Assembly: GCA_025457845.1 (NCBI GenBank)
Contig: JALOTO010000071.1
Coordinates: 1 to 8,135, forward strand
Direction of reading: 5' to 3'
Origin: Thermoplasmata archaeon
GTDB taxonomy: Archaea; Thermoplasmatota; Thermoplasmata; UBA10834
Length of the DNA: 8,135 nt
Both the position numbers and the translations under genes were made by a program. The notes beneath the pieces are model-generated. The model saw only the letters and a program-made list of their open reading frames with translations. It searched no databases and was not told where the DNA came from. Positions 5,146 through 8,135 of the stretch are shown here, one piece after another. Position 1 is the first letter of the stretch, and every line of letters starts with the position of its first letter.

Positions 5146-6783
5146 ATGATCGGACAGACACCCGTTCTAATCCTCAGGGAAGGAACGAAGAGAGAGAAGG
5201 GCAAGGGCGCACAGTTCGGCAACATCACTGCCGCCAGGGCGATAGCCGATGCCGTCAGGAGCACCCTCGGACCGAGGGGCATGGACAAGATGCTCGTCGA
5301 CAGCATGGGCGATGTCGTCATCACCAACGATGGCGTGACGATCCTCAAGGAGATCGATGTCGAGCACCCGGCCGCGAAGATGCTCGTCGAGGTCGCGAAG
5401 ACCCAGGACGAGGAATGCGGGGACGGGACGACGACCGCGGTCGTGTTCGCGGGAGAACTCCTGAAGAAGGCCGAGGGGCTCATAGAGCAGAACGTCCACC
5501 CGACCGTCATATCCGGCGGCTTCAGACTGGCGGCCATCCGCGCACGCGAGGTGCTGGATGATGTCGCGATGAAGGTCGACCCGAGTGACAAGAACGCCCT
5601 CCTGGACATCGCGCGCACCGCGATGATATCCAAGAGCGTCGCATCATCGAGGGACCTGCTCGCCGAGGTCGCTGCAAAGGCTGTCCTCGCCGTCGCCGAG
5701 AAGAAGGCGGATGGCAGCTGGAGCGTCGACGACGACAACATCCAGATCGTCAAGAAGCAGGGCGGCTCGATGGACGACACCAAGATGATCTCCGGCATCA
5801 TCGTCGACAAGGAGGCAGTGCACCCGGCAATGCCCAAGAAGGTCCAGAAGGCGAAGATCGCACTCGTGGACTCCGCTCTCGAGATCAAGAAGACCGAGAT
5901 CGACGCGAAGATCGAGATCACGGACCCGAGCCAGCTCCACGCGTTCCTCGATGAAGAGGAGAAGATGCTCAAGACGATGGTCGACACCGTCAAGAAGAGC
6001 GGGGCCAACGTCCTGTTCTGCCAGAAGGGCATCGACGACCTCGCGCAGCACTACCTGTCCAAGGCTGGGGTGTACGCGGTCCGCAGGGTCAAGAAGAGCG
6101 ATATGGAGAAGCTCGTAAAGGCCACCGGCGCCAACCTCGTCACCAAGCTCGACGACCTGAAGGCGGACGACCTCGGGGTCGCCGAGATCGTCGAGGAGCA
6201 GAAGATCGCCGACGACAGGATGACATTCGTCACCGGCTGCAAGAACCCCAAGGCCGTCAGCATCCTGATAAGGGGCGGGACTGAGCATGTCATCGACGAG
6301 ATCGACAGGTCGCTCAACGACGCCATCAGCGTAGTCGCGGTCGCGGTCGAGGACGGCAAGCTCGTCACCGGCGGCGGCTCGACGGCGATAGAGATCGCCA
6401 TGAAGCTCAGGGACTACGCGGCATCCATCGGCGGCAGGGAGCAGATCGCCATCGATGCGTTCGCGAGCGCGCTCGAGGTCATACCCACGGCACTCTCCGA
6501 GAACGCCGGTCTGGACCCGATCGACGTGCTCATAGAGCTCAGGCAGGCCCACAAGGCCGGCAAGACCTTCGCCGGGATCAACGTGTTCACTGGCAAGATC
6601 GTGGACATGAAGAAGGAGAAGGTCCTGGAGCCGATACGCGTCGGGAGGCAGGCCATAAGCTCTGCCACTGACGCAGCGGTCATGATCCTGAGGATAGACG
6701 ACGTCATAGCGTCGAAGGGCGGCTCGGCGGGCAGGGGCCCACCGGGCGGGCCCGGCGGCGACATGGGCGCCGACATGGACTGA
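5146..6783 (+). CDS. thermosome subunit (group II chaperonin, 545 aa)
   Basis: One subunit of the archaeal TCP-1/CCT-like double-ring chaperonin, which encloses unfolded proteins under a built-in lid and uses ATP to fold them. The three TCP-1 signatures are all present: RSTLGPRGMDKML (38-50), ITNDGVTILKEIDVEHPAAKM (59-79) and QDEECGDGTTTAVV (87-100), the last with the GDGTT nucleotide loop. Asp392 (RSLNDAISVV) matches the hydrolysis Asp of group II chaperonins, and GGG (409-411) belongs to the nucleotide pocket. Equatorial, intermediate, apical and returning domains follow in normal order; the helical protrusion (lid) lies around 250-285. The C-terminal tail (525-545) is Gly/Pro-rich but ends in acidic residues with only two Met, unlike the Met-rich GGM tails of many thermosomes. 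Length is normal. GGAGGT precedes the start. Only one subunit gene is seen, so homo- or hetero-oligomer status is unknown. Confidence 0.97.
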   Translation: MIGQTPVLILREGTKREKGKGAQFGNITAARAIADAVRSTLGPRGMDKMLVDSMGDVVITNDGVTILKEIDVEHPAAKMLVEVAKTQDEECGDGTTTAVVFAGELLKKAEGLIEQNVHPTVISGGFRLAAIRAREVLDDVAMKVDPSDKNALLDIARTAMISKSVASSRDLLAEVAAKAVLAVAEKKADGSWSVDDDNIQIVKKQGGSMDDTKMISGIIVDKEAVHPAMPKKVQKAKIALVDSALEIKKTEIDAKIEITDPSQLHAFLDEEEKMLKTMVDTVKKSGANVLFCQKGIDDLAQHYLSKAGVYAVRRVKKSDMEKLVKATGANLVTKLDDLKADDLGVAEIVEEQKIADDRMTFVTGCKNPKAVSILIRGGTEHVIDEIDRSLNDAISVVAVAVEDGKLVTGGGSTAIEIAMKLRDYAASIGGREQIAIDAFASALEVIPTALSENAGLDPIDVLIELRQAHKAGKTFAGINVFTGKIVDMKKEKVLEPIRVGRQAISSATDAAVMILRIDDVIASKGGSAGRGPPGGPGGDMGADMD

Positions 6784-6805
6784 ACGGGAAAGACTTCAAG
6801 AAACC

Positions 6806-6816
6806 CTTTACCTTAA
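6806..6816 (+). promoter_or_regulatory. weak TATA-like box before grpE
   Basis: CTTTACCTTAA, the only AT-rich block in the 88-nt gap after the thermosome gene, would start transcription near 6837. That leaves a leader of about 35 nt containing GGAGG (6865-6869) before the grpE ATG at 6872. The match to the TATA consensus is poor, so read-through from the thermosome gene is an alternative. Confidence 0.35.
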
Positions 6817-6871
6817 CTTCTTTGGACCTTTGAATCGGGCCAACAGGCTCGACGGTCGCGCGCTGGAGGCG

Positions 6872-7471
6872 ATGGACACGCCGGACAAGGAGACGACGGA
6901 GGCGGAGGGAGCCGAGGGGCCGGAGACATGCGAGGAGCCCGCCAGGCAGGAGCCTGCGCCGACCGATGCGGCCGCGGCAAGGGTCGCGGAGCTCACCGAC
7001 GACCTCGTCAGACTGCAGGCCGAGTTCGAGAACTACAAGAAGCGCGTCGACAGGGAGACCGCCCTGAGGACGAAGCAGGGCGTGGAGAAGGTGGTCGCCG
7101 ACCTGCTGCCGCTGCTCGACGCCTTCGACAAGGCGATCGATGACGCGAAGGGGAACGGGGACCCCGCAAGCCTGAGGAAGGGGCTGGACAGCCTGCACAG
7201 GCAGCTCCTCCAGGTGCTCAAGGGACTAGGCCTCCGGGAGATCCGGACCGACGGGAAGCTGGACCCCTTCGAGCACGAGGCGATGATGAGGCAGGAGACG
7301 TTGGACGCCGAGGACGGAGAGGTCCTCGAAGTGTTCCAGAAGGGTTACGCCCTGGGACCCAAGGTCATCAGGACCGCGAAGGTCAAGGTGGCGAAGGTCC
7401 CGGAGCCGGAAATCACAGCTCACGATACACAGGAATCAGAGAAGGACGAAGACGAGACAGAGGAGGATTGA
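6872..7471 (+). CDS. grpE: GrpE nucleotide exchange factor of DnaK (199 aa)
   Basis: GrpE is a dimer that releases ADP from DnaK (Hsp70). The N-terminus (1-35) is acidic and disordered, a long coiled-coil helix covers about 36-75 ([20 protein letters not shown]), the four-helix region runs to about 122, and the β-domain carries the family signature: [10 protein letters not shown] (130-139) and [19 protein letters not shown] (153-171). A further 24-residue acidic tail (about 176-199) extends past the usual end. The ATG at 6872 is preferred over an in-frame TTG at 6830, which would lie before the predicted transcription start; GGAGG (6865-6869) is only 2 nt from the ATG, a short spacing. dnaK follows after 5 nt, with its Shine-Dalgarno inside the last codons of grpE, so the pair is one operon. 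Confidence 0.95.
   Translation: MDTPDKETTEAEGAEGPETCEEPARQEPAPTDAAAARVAELTDDLVRLQAEFENYKKRVDRETALRTKQGVEKVVADLLPLLDAFDKAIDDAKGNGDPASLRKGLDSLHRQLLQVLKGLGLREIRTDGKLDPFEHEAMMRQETLDAEDGEVLEVFQKGYALGPKVIRTAKVKVAKVPEPEITAHDTQESEKDEDETEED
7462..7467 (+). promoter_or_regulatory. dnaK Shine-Dalgarno inside the grpE 3' end
   Basis: GGAGGA lies within the Glu-Glu-Asp codons that end grpE, 9 nt before the dnaK ATG (7477). Ribosomes finishing grpE would be placed at the dnaK start, suggesting coupled translation and matched amounts. Confidence 0.7.
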
Positions 7472-7476
7472 ATCAC

Positions 7477-8135
7477 ATGGCTGAGTCAAAGGGCAAGATA
7501 ATCGGTATAGACCTCGGAACGAGCAACTCGGCGGCGGCGGTGATAGAGGCCGGCAGGCCCACCATCATCCCGAGCGCCGAGGGAACGAGCCTCGGCGGGA
7601 AGGCATTCCCTTCCTACGTCGCGTTCACCAAGGACGGGCAGATGCTCGTCGGCGAACCGGCCAGGAGGCAGGCGGTATCCAACCCGGAAGGGACCGTGAT
7701 GGCCATCAAGAGGAAGATGGGCACGGACCATGTGACGCGGATCTACGGGAAGGAGTACACCCCGCAGCAGATTTCGGCGTTCATCCTGCAGAAGATCAAG
7801 CGCGACGCCGAGGCGTTCCTCGGCGGCAAGGTCGAGAAGGCGGTCATTACAGTTCCGGCCTACTTCAACGACAACCAGAGGCAGGCCACGAAGGACGCTG
7901 GGACCATAGCGGGGCTGGAGGTCGTCAGGATCATCAACGAACCGACGGCGGCCGCCCTCGCTTACGGACTCGACAAGGGCGCGAAGGAACACAAGATCAT
8001 GGTCTTCGACCTTGGCGGCGGTACCCTCGACGTGACCATAATGGAGTTCGGCCAGGGGGTCTTCGAGGTCATCTCGACGAGCGGCGACACTCAGCTCGGC
8101 GGGACGGACATGGACAACGCCCTCGTCGACTACAT
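7477..8135 (+). CDS. dnaK: Hsp70 chaperone DnaK, 3'-truncated by the window
   Basis: The first 219 residues of DnaK are visible, an ATPase that binds and releases unfolded polypeptides with DnaJ and GrpE. Seen motifs: phosphate-1 [10 protein letters not shown] (9-18), Lys78 (AIKRK) matching the catalytic Lys70 of E. coli Dna[32 protein letters not shown] and phosphate-2 [13 protein letters not shown]. The protein lacks the roughly 25-residue insert that proteobacterial DnaK has after the AIKR segment, as is usual for archaeal and Firmicutes Hsp70. It has instead a four-residue expansion, SLGGKAFPS against E. coli DRTTPS, that I recall from Thermoplasma DnaK, as are the nearby [20 protein letters not shown] residues. 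The full protein should be about 600-640 aa, so about two thirds, including the substrate-binding domain, lie beyond the edge. dnaJ may follow. Confidence 0.96.
   Translation, partial: MAESKGKIIGIDLGTSNSAAAVIEAGRPTIIPSAEGTSLGGKAFPSYVAFTKDGQMLVGEPARRQAVSNPEGTVMAIKRKMGTDHVTRIYGKEYTPQQISAFILQKIKRDAEAFLGGKVEKAVITVPAYFNDNQRQATKDAGTIAGLEVVRIINEPTAAALAYGLDKGAKEHKIMVFDLGGGTLDVTIMEFGQGVFEVISTSGDTQLGGTDMDNALVDY

Noticed and set aside
5644..6552. 302-codon open frame on the minus strand opposite the thermosome gene
   Set aside because: Antisense shadow: Leu/Val/Asp-rich low-complexity translation without recognisable domains, fully inside a well-identified gene.

Overview
The window is about 8.1 kb of GC-rich archaeal chromosome carrying ten protein-coding genes, two of them cut by the window edges. 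The gene set is archaeal: TruD, the proteasome-activating nucleotidase PAN, the archaeal MBF1 regulator, a DUF2240 protein, a HisA-related COG1411-type protein and a group II chaperonin (thermosome). The DnaK N-terminus carries a short insert (residues 37-46) and neighbouring sequence that match, from memory, the DnaK of Thermoplasma, so I place the organism in or near Thermoplasmata/Thermoplasmatota. High GC and the presence of PAN, which Thermoplasma itself lacks, point away from Thermoplasma and towards another lineage of that phylum. This placement is an inference, not a database result.

Layout. Positions 1-982 (+) hold the 3' part of truD. Positions 1034-1968 (+) hold a 57-residue zinc-ribbon protein whose stop codon overlaps the start of a dimethylarginine dimethylaminohydrolase-like enzyme (ATGA). 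Convergent to these, 2020-3228 (-) encodes PAN. An AT-rich divergent promoter (about 3265-3300) separates PAN from MBF1 (3332-3826, +). Convergent to MBF1 is a two-gene minus-strand operon: the HisA-related protein (4320-4925) followed by an overlapping DUF2240 gene (3833-4333). A 220-bp divergent intergenic region with TATA boxes and inverted repeats leads to the thermosome gene (5146-6783, +). After an 88-nt gap come grpE (6872-7471) and dnaK (7477 to the window end), which form an operon.

Function. Half of the window is proteostasis machinery: PAN unfolds proteins for the 20S proteasome, the thermosome folds them in an ATP-driven cage, and GrpE/DnaK form the Hsp70 system (dnaJ may lie just beyond the edge). 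TruD and MBF1 connect to tRNA modification and to ribosome/transcription respectively. The DDAH-like enzyme, its zinc-ribbon partner, the HisA-related protein and DUF2240 are the least understood parts. No gene-free stretch exceeds 300 bp, and I see no tRNA, rRNA, CRISPR array, insertion sequence or phage gene.

Start signals are mixed. Several promoters place a TATA box about 26-31 nt before the start codon, implying leaderless or near-leaderless mRNAs (zinc ribbon, HisA-related). Thermosome, grpE, dnaK and probably PAN have Shine-Dalgarno sequences. I found no clear unknown system; the best leads are the two poorly understood gene pairs, the PAN C-terminus, and the inverted repeats around the thermosome promoter.
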